64,000 nucleotides of DNA from Ramazzottius varieornatus. Lineage: Eukaryota > Tardigrada > Eutardigrada > Parachela > Ramazzottiidae. Positions 46,323 through 57,176 of the stretch are shown in pieces. The translations under genes were made by a program, and so were the position numbers. The notes under the pieces are model-generated. The model was not told the origin of the DNA, ran no database searches, and worked only from the letters and a program-made list of their open reading frames with translations. The stretch lies in assembly GCA_001949185.1 (NCBI GenBank), contig BDGG01000004.1, positions 3,107,267 through 3,171,266 of the forward strand, written 5' to 3'. Every line of letters begins with the position of its first letter. Position 1 is the first letter of the stretch.

Positions 46323-47415
46323 GAGTAACTATAGAGCTCGTTTACGAACAGATATGCATGCATTCGTTGGAATGATGGTAGTTGTAGCGAACCTTGTTTA
46401 CAACGTCAAAGTCACATTTGCGATAGATGTATGCAGAAGGGCCACCGACGTGATACCTGTCCCGATAATGATACTGGGTAAAGTCTTCATCTCTTTGACA
46501 CTCGAACGCTTTGCTTTAGTGTTAAAAGAATACCCCGATCAGGATTTCGTTACGTACTTTGTGGATGGGTTGACAAATGGATTTCACATTGGTTATCGCG
46601 GTCCTGAGTTTCCTCGCGAAACGCCAAACGTTCGAACAGCATTCGACTACATCCACATACTCAGGAAATATGTCGCCAAGGCGACTGCCGGCAAGCATAC
46701 AGTAGGACCTTTTGATGAGCCGCCGTTCGCAAATAGTGTCGTTTCTTCTATTGGAGTGCGAGTGAACAAGGACAGTGCTTCGCGCTTGATAATGGACCTA
46801 CCACGTCCCGAAAAGCAATCCGTCAATGACTTCGTGACTCGGGCCGACTGAAGTCTCACTATCATTGGGGTGGACGACGCTATTCGGGTTCTGAGCGAAT
46901 ATGGCCCGGGTGCCCTGATGGCAAAATTAGACCTTAAGGGAGCGTTCAGACTCATCCGGTTCACATGAATGACTGGCATTACATATGTTTTAAGATGGAT
47001 GGGAAGTATTTCGACGTGGTTCTACCTTTCGAGGCACGTTTTTCACCAGCATTGTTTGACGACATGTCTAAGCTGCTTTAGTAATTCGCCAGACAATATG
47101 GTCACGCCAAACATATTACATTATATTGATGATTTTTGGTGGGCTGGTCCACCTGACGATCCTGAGTGTCAGCGAGTTCTTAATCTCTTTCGTTATTTCT
47201 GCAACTATCTGGAGGTGTCAATGGCCGAAGAAAAAACTGACAGTCCTACCACGAAGCTAGCGTTTCTCGGCATAGAACTCGACACCGTCAATCAAATGAT
47301 AGCTGTTCCAGAAGGCAAAGGAGTTAATGGATGAGCTGACCGTTTTCCATCGGGAACCTGGTGCAACGAAGAACGAGCTCCAGAGTTTGATTGGTAAACT
47401 CAGCTTCGCCACTAA

Positions 47416-47493
47416 ATGTTTGCCAGCTGGTCGAATGTTTGCCAGCTGGTCGAATGTTTGCCAGCTGGTCGAATGTTTGCCAGCTGGTCGAAT
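47416..47493 (+). repeat. Four tandem copies of TTTGCCAGCTGGTCGAATG
   Basis: A perfect 19-base unit is repeated four times inside the RT/RNase H region. Nineteen is not a multiple of three, so each copy rotates the frame. With the four copies present the LIGKLSF frame runs into a stop, while the RNase H-like frame is reached from another phase. Confidence 0.95.
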
Positions 47494-47640
47494 GTGTTCT
47501 TCAAGTTGACTAAGGATTTCAAGCTAGACATAAAGTGGTGGCAGAGGTTCTTACCCGGGTGGAATGGGACATGCATTTTTCTTCAACCTGATGAAACGTC
47601 AGCAACGTCGATGCATTTGTTTACAGATGCAGCTGAATTT

Positions 47641-47670
47641 ATTGGCTGTGTCTGGATTGGCTGTGTCTGG
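47641..47670 (+). repeat. Tandem duplication of ATTGGCTGTGTCTGG
   Basis: A 15-base in-frame duplication in the RNase H-like part, giving IGCVW twice. Confidence 0.9.
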
Positions 47671-47989
47671 AAACGAGTGATTTTTCTTGCCGTGGCTTAG
47701 TGAGACCCAACTTCCCATTGCTTTATTCGAAATGTTGCCAGTTTATATAGCTTGTGTTGTTTGGGGGTAAACTGGCAAAGGTAAAGGCTATTGTTCCATT
47801 CGGACAATATGGCTGTGGTCTCGGCGTGGTGGAAACTGTCAACTCCGCATAATGGCATCATGGAGTTGATACGTCAGATGCAGTTCACAGCAGCTACGAA
47901 TAATTTCAACTTACGCATCACATATATAGCCAGATAACTCAACTGCGGATTCCGTCTCTGGATGCAATTGGGAACAGTTCCGATCACTA

Positions 47990-48981
47990 CACCCGACAGC
48001 CCTAGAACAGCCAGTGAAAGTCGAATGCGATCTCGATTTTCTGAAACGAGCACTGCAGTCCAATCATGTTCCGCGGTCAGAGGACACGACAGTGTTTCGC
48101 GATGGCTCGCAGATAGACACCTTGTAGCTTCCACCCGAAGAGTATACAATGTTGGACTACGACACTACTTGTCTTTCTGCTTGAAATACTCCGAAGGTTT
48201 CATTCCTTCAACTAAAGAAACCATCCAGCGATTTGCTGCTCATCTGTACTGTAAAGGGGCTGAGTCTGGTAGCTGCAAAAGTATACATCTCTTCGGTACG
48301 ATCGCAACATGTAATAGAGGGGTACGGAGACCCCTCAACAGATGATGTGAGACTCAGAATGACCATGAAAGGTTGGAATCGATCTGCAGTCGATCAACAC
48401 AGCAGCAGAGAACCCGTCACAAACGACGTACTAAGGAAACTGAAAGACCTGTTACGCGACTCTTCTGAGTTTTCTCGACAAGCACATGTTATGGTCAGCA
48501 TGTACTTCTTCGCGTTCATGAGAGTTACGGAGTTTACTCATGTGGACGGTGCGTGTGGACTTACCATTGGAAACATCGCGTATACGAAAGATTTCCTCAG
48601 AGTTCGTATGAAGTCAACAAAAACTTCACAATTGAGCGAAGTGATAATTGAAGTACCTGCAACGGGACGTTCCTGTTGTGCAGTACGCGCGTACGGTAAC
48701 TACCTTAAAGTGAGCAAGATTTTGTCACAAGATTAATGTTCGTGTTCGAAAACGCAGCGCCACTAACCCGCCAAAGGCTCAACGAGTTCCACTTGTCATT
48801 TCTGGGCATCAAGTTCAAATCACGCAGTTTTCGGATGGGTGCTGCTACTACGGCCTCTCACTGTGGAGTACCTATCGACCAAGTTCGAGTGCTTGGAAGA
48901 TGGAAGAGTAATTGTTATGATATTGATGTAAAGCAAGATTTACAGCAGAAGGCGAAGTGGTTAGCACGTATGGCGAGGTAG
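47990..48981 (+). pseudogene. Tyrosine recombinase of the DIRS-type element, probably inactive
   Basis: The N-terminal core-binding part reads WLADRHLVASTRRVYNVGLR and YCKG near 48250, where the frame changes. The catalytic part has FFAFMRVTEFTH (first catalytic Arg). After a stop near 48736 it continues with SFRMGAATTASHCGVP and LGRWKSNCYDIDVK. In DIRS-type recombinases the second Arg box usually has His two residues before the SFR Arg region (HSFR), and the nucleophile Tyr lies a few residues after GRW. Here the positions read RSFR and Asp (YDIDV). The enzyme would join circular or linear copies into the host DNA. With these changes and two frame breaks it is most likely dead. Confidence 0.75.
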
Positions 48982-49200
48982 GGTTTCGCGTCTATGGGGT
49001 AGTTGTTTGAGGGGTACGACGCGAAATGAGTGTGGCGGAGTATTCTGCCCAGCTCGGCCCAGTAACTGCTCTCAGTTACCCCATATGAGTTCGGTTCGTG
49101 ATAGTTCCTGTGGTGCATTAATGAAGAGAATAGCTGTAAACGTGTTATTATATTTTGCATTTACATTACAACTTCCCGGCGGTTGTAATGTCGTTTAAAA

Positions 49201-50380
49201 GTGTAATTGTCATGTAAAATGTAGTGTAATGTAAAATGTAATGCTCATCATTATCGCTTACTGAATCGAGGCTAAACAGCGCCCATCATTGAAACCGTTA
49301 CACCAAATATGACTGTAATAGAGCGTAGTCTTATAAATTCACAGTTAACATAATATTCATCAGACCATATGGTATGGTATAGCATATGGAATGTCATATC
49401 CTGTGATATGCCATATCATGTTGTATCGAGTGGTATGCTGTATGACATGGTTATCTAATTTCCTGACGTACGCCCGTACTACGCAGCAGACGACGGGAAG
49501 GATATACAGTATGCAAAAGCTCAGCTAATCAGACTATACTCGGCTCGACATCTAATTAAATCTTCACAACAGGGTCGAGTGTGGCTGATGGGCTGCGACT
49601 GCTTAGAACCGTAGTAAAACAGATTCAAAACAGATCGTTGCGACGGAATCGGCAAATTGACTCTAAGGTAGATAGTATGCTAGCGTTGAGAAACGACTGC
49701 TATGGAGCAGCCGTCTGAAGCTCTTAAGCCGGATTTTTACATCCAGATCTCACATTCCGGTGACACAAAACTTCCACTGAACCTGAACGCCGGATTTTGA
49801 CTGACTGACTAGTGCGAGACTGACTAGCGTGAGTCATAAATTTTTCTTCCAAATGAAATTCGCATTTGCATTGGAACCGATCTCATCCCTTTCAGACATC
49901 CGAGAAACTACTCTTGTTCTTTGTACAGTAATACCAGCGACATAAGGCAATCGCTTCTTTCCGAGACAAGCATTCTGTGCATGGGCTGGCTCGCTAAATT
50001 TCGTGGTAAGCACAAGCTGAAAGCGTGTTGTGGAAAATAACACACAAAAGGTCCACGCCTTAAAACTTATTGAACCCCCTACGCAACACTGATCTCATTC
50101 CATTACGAGCAAACCGGGATGCAAACTTTTCATCCGAATATGACAACTCTAAAGCCGTGTCTACACTGGTCACCCACTGAAACAGCCGCATGACTTGCCA
50201 TATTAGAAACTCTACTTTCGTCTTCAATCACTACCGCTTTGCCATTAGCACGATTTTCGGTCGATTTCATGTCCTTCAGTCGTAGTTGGAAGAAACATTC
50301 GCAACCGGAATTTATCCTTAGGTGCAAAAGGTTTTTGGCCGGGAAAAGATTTTCTCTACAGTTTTGCACCCAGATGATAT
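49201..50380. other. Repeat-rich spacer between the retrotransposon and the pogo-type element
   Basis: No gene is supported. At 49356-49460 there is a cluster of CATATGGTATGG / GATATGCCATATC words similar to those in the minisatellite at 40.9 kb. CATCAGACCATATG occurs at both about 49356 and 50527. Confidence 0.4.
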
Positions 50381-50523
50381 ACTGTGATGCTTCATGAACT
50401 TCGCGAAGCACGTCATCATACGCGTGAAACATCCTTAGGGGTTGATACGGCAGAATTTTCGGACCGGGGTTCAACTGTAAGCATATGGTGACGTGTTTCG
50501 CGAAGTTCATGAAGCATTACAGT
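50381..50523. repeat. Foldback repeat with 40-base arms
   Basis: Arms 50381-50420 and 50484-50523 pair with three mismatches around a 63-base loop (shared core TTCATGAACTTCGCGAAG). It is a MITE-like hairpin 44 bases left of the pogo-type transposon. Confidence 0.88.
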
Positions 50524-50567
50524 ACTCATCAGACCATATGATATGAGTTCACACGTGCATTTCACTT

Positions 50568-50710
50568 ACGAGGGGATTATGCTTGTCCTCCGCCTTTCTG
50601 AAATATTCTGACATGATAGAATGATAGAGACGAGTCTGCTCTATCGTCTGAAACAGGCGTGGCTTGCGCAATGAAATCCTGGAAGACACTACAGGAACCG
50701 GAAGTGACGT
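50568..50710 (+). repeat. Left terminal inverted repeat of the pogo-type element
   Basis: 143 bases; pairs with 52775-52917. Confidence 0.92.
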
Positions 50711-50779
50711 CAAAATCTGGGCGGTACCCACCTATTGATTTTATCGACCTCACGTATTATGCGAAACTCAACTTCAGAT

Positions 50780-52615
50780 TGTCGAGGAAGAAATCTTACA
50801 GAAATGATATTCTTCGTAAAAGTGGTGGAAGCATGAAGGAGTTTTACACCATCCACATTTCAGAAGCAAGGAACGCTCACACGTATCATGGTCACAACGA
50901 CCAGTCAGTCCTTGGAAACAGAATTCTGTGGGAAACAGAATTCTACGGACTTGTCGATATAACCTGACAAATGCTAAGCTCGAGCAATGAGGTTAGAAAA
51001 TCTCGGAGAAGTAAACTGCTGGTAAATCATTTTCAGAAAATAAAATGCATTTCCAATATGACGTCCCGATGGTGGACTTGAAACGGCTGATTGTTCAAGA
51101 ATATCCAGTTCGAAAACTTCCTGAAATACCCCTTGTACATCCGGAAGCAAAGAACGTCCAGTGGTTGAATCTGACCGGTGAATCTAGGTGGTATGGTGAT
51201 CATTTCATATTCCGGTTTGACTTCGTCTACGGCTTCTTAGTCAGAAAACGACGACCAAGAATCAGCAAGGAAGATACAGTACTGACTCATGTGCGAAAAG
51301 AAAACCTTCTCGCACCATTCGATGTGGAGCTCCTTGGTCATCTTGCCAGACGTAAAAGCAGTGGCATACAGGTTACTAGCTCTAAACATGGACTTTTCTA
51401 CAAGTGGTCTGAAGATTTCTTTGGGTTCTTGCAGCGTGATGAAGTGAACTTGCAGAAACTTGAGCGGAAACACCTGGTGCAACGCACATCATAACCGTGT
51501 AGCCGTGAGTCATCGAGTTCTGTGACCGTGTGAGTGCCGAAACGTGCTTTGCACCGACGAAATCCAGAGTTCGACCTGGTCTCATCCCGTACTCGAATCC
51601 ACTGTGATTAGCATTCCACAGACAGTCTTTCCCGTACGCCTGGACTCTTTCTCTGATCACAGCAACACACTCTTCGGCACTCTTCTTCCTGTCCGGTACC
51701 TGTTTCAGGTACTTTTCGGTGACAAACCTCGTGACTTTTCTGGCGCAGATGTTATAGTATCCACAAACGTCGAAAACTTAAACGTTATTGAGTAAATGAT
51801 CATGTCTGACATTATCGTTACTTTTTGAACTTTCCAACCCAATGAGGAGGAGCTGTGAAACCGGAAAGTCCAATCTCAAGGTTAGCTGTTACTGCCCACT
51901 GCTGAATACCCGAATCTTCCGCTACGTTATGCTTTTGCTTGGCAAGAAAGAACTTCTTTCCTGTCTCCAGTCGTATCGCTTCCAGCTTATCGATCCGCGA
52001 GCCTCATTCCCCAACGTGATTTCTCCATTCTCTCAGCTGGCGAGTACTGGTGACTTTCCTAAACTTGTCCTACACACTTGTCAGGCTGCGACGCTTCTTG
52101 GAAGAGATATTGGTCCACTAACCAACAGCAAGTTTTTGTTGGCAAAATCAGCAGCCTGGTTTGGTGCCACTTTCGGATTCGGGATTCGGGGTACTAACAC
52201 CTCATGGGAAAAACGTTCTGTTCCACTTGAAGCAGGTTCGATAAGGCGATCCTTCGGAGTGGATTCGAAGTCTGCTTCGCTATGTCCACGGAACAGGTGG
52301 TTTTAGCGATAGACTTTCCCAGCTGATCGGACGTCGACACGCCAATCAGGAGCTCATACTGAAGATTTTCTTCAGTGGCCGATATCGAACTTCCGTCTTG
52401 GTCGATCTGGACGTCTAAAAAGTCTGTAAGCACAAGACCAAACCTGAGATATGCTTTGTGAAATCGACATAATTGTAGAAGTTTACAGTACTCGTACCTT
52501 TGATGAGTGTCTTCAACATCGTGTCAGATTCGCTCGGAGAGTCGCTCAGTTGGAAATGTTGCTCGTAGTCTGACAGCAGTAGGTTTAAGATGTTGAAGGG
52601 ATTAACGGATTCCAT
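50780..52615 (-). pseudogene. pogo/Tigger-type (DDE_1) transposase, decayed
   Basis: The start is probably the ATG at 52615 (MESVNPFNILNLLLSDYEQH). The DDE_1 core follows: SGFEYGMRPGRTLDFVG, then SMTHGYTVMM, then after a frame change near 51478 LQEPKEIFRP, TSGKMTKELHIEWCEK and FLADSWSS (second catalytic Asp). Next comes PPRFTGQIQPLDVLCFRMYK (third Asp, in the family-typical QPLD) and a Cys/His-rich end (LKCGWCKTPSCFHHFY). The first catalytic position, normally Asp in a NADQ/NMDE-like word, reads WNANHSG, so Asp is replaced by Asn. With the frameshift this copy cannot make active enzyme. Plus-strand frames over the same DNA are shadows. Confidence 0.8.
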
Positions 52616-52774
52616 GGCGCTATCGGGAGGAGCAGAAGAAAGGAAAGAAAACTTCTCAGCACAATTTATTAGCTTGTATTCTAAAGCAAAGCGCAACTTT
52701 GTCAATCAATAACAAATTAACAACACTGAAATCAAACCGCTTTATTGAATAAACCATGTACCGCTCATGTTTGA

Positions 52775-52917
52775 ACGTCATCTCCGACTCCTGTAGTGTC
52801 TTCCAGGATTTCATTTCGCAAGCTACGCCTGGATCAGACGATAGAGCAGACTCGTCTCCATCATTCTATCATGTCAGAATATTTCAGAAAGGCGGAGGAC
52901 AAGCATAATTCCCTCGT
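52775..52917 (-). repeat. Right terminal inverted repeat of the pogo-type element
   Basis: 143 bases; pairs with 50568-50710. Confidence 0.92.
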
Positions 52918-53293
52918 TGTTGTATTCGTAAACTGACTCTATCAGTGCCATATCACATGAACATATAATATTATCCTAACGTTATTTTTCGAACGCAGCT
53001 CATGCCATATAATATGATGCGTGAGTCACGTGACCCTTTCAACATGTGACTTTAGACGAGTGTATTGTTCTGTTTCGTAACCCAAACATTACCAAAATTT
53101 CTGTTCATCTCATGTAAGGTCATCATATCATGCCAGGGACCGATATTCACGTACGTCACTCCATTCAAAGTATAAAACTAGACGGTAAGATCCCAATGAT
53201 TTGAGAGTCAGTGACGGACGTGAATTTCGGGAGAGCATACAGTAGACTAGACCTTCCTCAGTTTAGGCTCCACCCCTTTTCTAATATACAGTA
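52918..53293. other. Spacer right of the pogo-type element
   Basis: Nothing coding. It contains short CATATAATATGATG-type words. Confidence 0.4.
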
Positions 53294-53475
53294 TATAGAT
53301 TGCGAGCGAAAGCGCACTAGCACAATTCGTAACATACAGAAACATCGTGAGGTCATATGTAAACATTGTGCGACTTTTTTAACACAGAGCCTACGAGACG
53401 AACTTGTTCCCATGATGTCACAATGCTTCTGTGCGTATCGAATTGTGCCAGTGCACTTTCGTTCGCAATCTCTAT
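53294..53475. repeat. MITE-like foldback repeat with about 63-base arms
   Basis: Arms 53294-53356 and 53412-53475 are imperfect inverted copies around a 55-base loop (for example GCACTAGCACAATTCG against the complement of CGAATTGTGCCAGTGC). The element ends 170 bases before the NADK start codon and so lies in its promoter region. Confidence 0.85.
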
Positions 53476-53645
53476 AGTTTTCGCAATCCGTTGTTGTGAT
53501 TTTTGACATAACGCATTTCCCTGACGGCCTGACCTCCGGTTGCGTTCTCTCTCTAGATCTCATCCTTAGTCCCTGACTCAGACCCTGAACAGAGTCATCC
53601 CTACCGTCGTTTCTGTAATGCTGTGATTGCGAGTTGTAGGCAACC

Positions 53646-56480
53646 ATGAACTCTGGAGGAGATCGTTTGTTGGTGGACGTAGCATCGCCGGACGCACCGC
53701 TGAAAGATTACGACAGTGATTTGAATTCAAGTGTGCTGAACGAGCAGATAAGTTCATCGGAGCGCGAGGATGAACTCGGACGCCTGCGGTCGTCGACGCT
53801 GCCCAATGGCACCAAGGACAGGCTTCTTAGCCTACTGACGGTCAATCTCAACGGGATGGAGAGCAAGACCACACCTATGAAGAACATCCAGACGCGCCTC
53901 TTAGAAGAGCTAAACGCCAGGTAAACACGCGATTTCTGTCGCTCCGTCGCCTCCTCCATCGCTATAGACGCATGCTGCTAAGTCAGTACGGGGAACTTCT
54001 GCCGGATACCTGTGTGAACGAATAGTTGGCTGTAGAGGATGTGGGGTCTTGAGATATCATAGTCTTATTTGGACTCGTCTTGCAGTTGCAACTGCCTCGG
54101 AAAGAGCCGAAGCAACCGGAAGTGAAAGTTTAGAATTACTGCACTTCCGGTGCAATCGAGCCTGTAGGTTGAAGTAATGATGGAGATCGTTATCTTTGAT
54201 CTTGGAAGCACTGTACGGCTCGGTGCATCGTTGGTTATGTCAGCGCATTGTTAGCGAGTGTCGCTCTGGAATCACGAACCCGTGTACAAGCGCCAGGTTT
54301 CTGCCTTGAAATACTTAACTCTCGGAAGCAGCATTCTGGAAGTGTGGGAGTGTGTCACTCGCGGCGAACTTCGATCAAACTGCAAACCCAAACCTTTTAT
54401 ACTCGTATTCTGTTGTCAATATACTAGTACAGAATGAGGAACTGGTTCTTGTGGTGCGCCGTTTGACTGATCAGCGACCCAGTGTTGACTTGGCACATCA
54501 GCGCTTTCGCTTTTTGTACATTACGGAACCCTCTGGCAATTATTTGGTAACAGCACAGACGATTAACCATAATGTTTTTCTTTCCTGGTAGGCGGCCCAA
54601 ATCTTTGGCTGGACCCAGTCCTGTAAGTTTTCCTTCTTACCAGTAGAATATAGAGAGCTTCATCTCATTATTGGTGCTTGTCAGTCGCCCGCAGTCGTTC
54701 ACGTGCTCCGTACAGCCTGTTGGGCTTCTCGTGGGTCTTGATGCGAACCATGGGGAGACTGAAGCACCTTGTGGACAAATACGATTTGCTTGTCTTTCCG
54801 CAGAACTATCGCTTCGGTCCGAAAGCCCATCTGTTGCAACCTGAGCAGCAGCATACCACAACCTTCCACGACCCAGGGGATACCCGTCTGAAATGGAACG
54901 CAACCCCACAAACCGTCTTGGTCATCAAGAAGATCCGCGATGAGGATGTGAAGGAGCCGTTCGTCCAGCTCATTCGGTGCTTGCTAAAGGCAAGCTTTAA
55001 TACACTAACTTGGCAAATATTTTGAGCTTTACTGATTTTGTAAACTTACATCACCTATTAGAGCTTCTATCGGCTTTCAGTTACGTGTAACTGCGTCCCG
55101 TTCTACCTGCAGCACTATACAGTATGAAGTGGGGTCGCTATCATAGTAGATCGAACCATGAAAATTAATGATCAGTATGAGCTGATCGATCGTAATTACG
55201 GAAGTGGTAGTCATATAACCACACGTGAGTCTTGCTGATCGAAGATGGTATTGTCTTTTCAGAAAAACATGCGTGTCCTTGTGGAGAAGTCGGCCCTTTC
55301 GGAACAAAACCTCCTGGCTTGTGAGACCTTTGTCAGCATGAAGGACCAACTAAGCACTTTCATCGAAGGTAAATATCCCAAAACCACAACAGCTTTCAGA
55401 ATCCCTGTTCTCACGATGCTCATCAATCTTTCTTGCAGGGTGTGACAGTTTGAATGGTCTCATCGACTTTATCATATGTCTCGGAGGAGATGGAACCCTT
55501 TTGTACGCCAGTTCGTTGTTCCAGGTAACTTTCCCGTCAACTCGTGTTCTCGTACGTGAACCATAAAAGAGAATGAAGGAGCGAGTTAACCTGTGGCATT
55601 TCAGACGAGTGTTCCTCCAGTCATGGCATTCCACTTGGGTAGCCTGGGTTTCTTGACTCCTTTCGGGTTCGAAGATATTGAAGAAAAGATCGAGAGCGTT
55701 GTCAGTGGACATTCCTACTTAACCTTACGCAGCAGATTACAGTGCGTACTGGACAATACGGAGACACGCGCTAGCCCTGCTCCCGCAGACAGCCCAGTCG
55801 ACGGCTGTGGTCGCGACGGATCCACATTCGTTATACTTAACGATGTGGTGATCGATCGTGGTCCGTCGCCGTACCTTGTCCACATTGATCTCTTCGTAGA
55901 CGGACAGATGGTGACGTCTGTCCAAGGCGACGGCCTAATCATTTCCACTCCGACCGGTAGGTGAACCTTGAGCACTAATCTTGAGCGGAAACAAGATGCT
56001 GAAGCGACTTAGCTTCGAATTTATCTGAAAATTGAAGACCTCTGCTTTATGATCTCATGTACCTGAATACAACCGACAATGCATCTGTCGCAGTTCCAAG
56101 TATGCAGGTGACTTTGATGTGCTGTTTTAGGTAGTACGGCGTATGCTGTGGCGGCTGGTGCGTCCATCATGCATCCAGCTGTCCCAGCGATCATGATCAC
56201 TCCAATCTGCCCGCATTCCTTGAGCTTTCGGCCCATCGTCATTCCAGCAGGGTGCGAGTTGAGAGTGACGGTTTCCGACAACGCGAGGGATCCAGCTTGG
56301 GTGTCTTTCGATGGTCGGAACCGGCAGCAGTTAAGCCGCGGAGACTCAGTCAGGATTACGTCCTCTGTGTACCCTCTGCCCTCGATCTGCGCGGCGGACC
56401 AGATGCAGGACTGGTTCAACGGCTTGGCTGGATGCTTGCACTGGAATGTCCGGAAACCACAGAAGCCATTGCAGCAATAG
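53646..56480 (+). CDS. NADK: NAD kinase, cytosolic type
   Basis: About nine exons. The N-terminus (MNSGGDRLLVDVASPDAP) is Ser/Asp-rich and regulatory-looking, without a mitochondrial signal. The catalytic part shows PQTVLVIKKIRDEDV, the GGDGT motif in ICLGGDGTLLYASSLFQ, AFHLGSLGFLTPF, then LNDVVIDRGPSPYL (the NE/D motif, here Asp) and VQGDGLIISTPTGSTAYAVA. The rest, from ICPHSLSFRPIV to QDWFNGLAGCLHWNVRKPQ, follows animal NADK closely. It phosphorylates NAD to NADP with ATP and sets the cellular NADP(H) pool. The splice between PTG and STAY (donor after 55956, acceptor before about 56132) is well supported. Introns up to about 0.7 kb occur in the 5' half. The first ATG after upstream stops was chosen. 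Confidence 0.94.
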
Positions 56481-57176
56481 CGTTTACCTGCTCGTGCAAC
56501 GTTAGGCTCTGCGCTTGATGGAATAAATATCCCTGTCTTTTCGCCCCGGCTTTTGGCTTTTGAAGGAATATAGTTTTTTATGATGGCTTGTTGCCCCGAA
56601 GTTTTTAGAATTTTATGATACTCGCAAGGAAGACCGATGACCATAGTTGGACCACTGTCCATCGTAATATATCTTTTATATTTTTCAAGGCACTTTTTGG
56701 CATGTTACCGTCTGCTTCGTTTGGGCGTTCGCGCTCACGAAGTAATAAGTTCTTTCGGGAAGCTGGGCTTCGCTGCGCTGAACATTCTGAAATAAAGTTG
56801 ATTTAAGAATCAGGATATGGATTGTCGTTAGGCTGTTTGGCGTTGTCAGTTCTTCTTTGACGTAGAAAGAGCCATTGCCACGGTCGCGCTGAAAAAGATC
56901 GTGCTGAGGAAACTGGAAAGTCTCGTTTCTGCGTGAAAGTACCCAACCACCTGTTGCGTACGTTTTAGCGGGCTTCCGGCCTGAATCTCTCAATCAGCTG
57001 TTTTCGCTAATCAACTTGATCGGTCCCCTTCTGAAAACGTAAACATTGAACAAACTCTAGCGCTCCATCTTTTTTCTCTCTAATTACATGGTTGCATCCT
57101 CAAAGTCTCTCGGTTTGCTGCTCAACCATCTTCCTTTCAGTCGAACAGTGTAGCAACAGAGAGAACGGACACGGGA
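56481..57176. other. Gap between NADK and MMS22L
   Basis: 3' UTR of NADK (ATAAAT words at 56522) and promoter of MMS22L. No gene is supported on either strand. Confidence 0.4.

Larger units (their letters stand above)
46500..47960 (+). pseudogene. Reverse transcriptase/RNase H of the YR retrotransposon, broken
   Basis: Typical RT stretches are spread over several frames: YRGPEFPRETPN (about 46600), GPGALMAKLDLKGAFRLI (46909-46962), HMNDWHYICFKMDGKYF followed by VVLPFEARFSPALF (46970-47065), and the catalytic box LHYIDDFWWAG (47120-47150). A palm/thumb part follows (TTKLAFLGIELDTV), then LQSLIGKLSFATKCLPAG at the RNase H border. At least one base shift separates the GAFRLI and DWHYICF parts, and a stop follows MSKLL. 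An RNase H-like stretch (LDIKWWQRFLPGWNG) comes after a 19-base tandem repeat. Confidence 0.72.
45482..49200 (+). mobile_element. Degenerate tyrosine-recombinase (DIRS-type) retrotransposon
   Basis: In order on the plus strand: a gag-like ORF with a CCHC knuckle, reverse transcriptase, an RNase H-like part, and a tyrosine recombinase instead of a DDE integrase. This order and the RT type are those of DIRS/Ngaro elements. Frames change many times. I could not define the ends; long LTRs are not seen. The limits are approximate. Confidence 0.8.
50568..52917. mobile_element. pogo/Tigger-type DNA transposon with 143-base terminal inverted repeats
   Basis: Left (50568-50710) and right (52775-52917) arms are inverted copies of equal length, with about a dozen differences. 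The outer ends read ACGAGGGGATTATGC and its partner ACGAGGGAATTATGC. Total length is 2350 bases. One transposase gene fills the middle on the minus strand. No clear target-site duplication is left; TA or TNA flanks cannot be confirmed. Confidence 0.9.

Noticed and set aside
51045-52306. Two plus-strand frames (51045-51494 and 51842-52306) as possible host genes
   Set aside because: They are antisense to the pogo-type transposase, whose DDE_1 motifs are clear on the minus strand, and they lie inside its inverted repeats.
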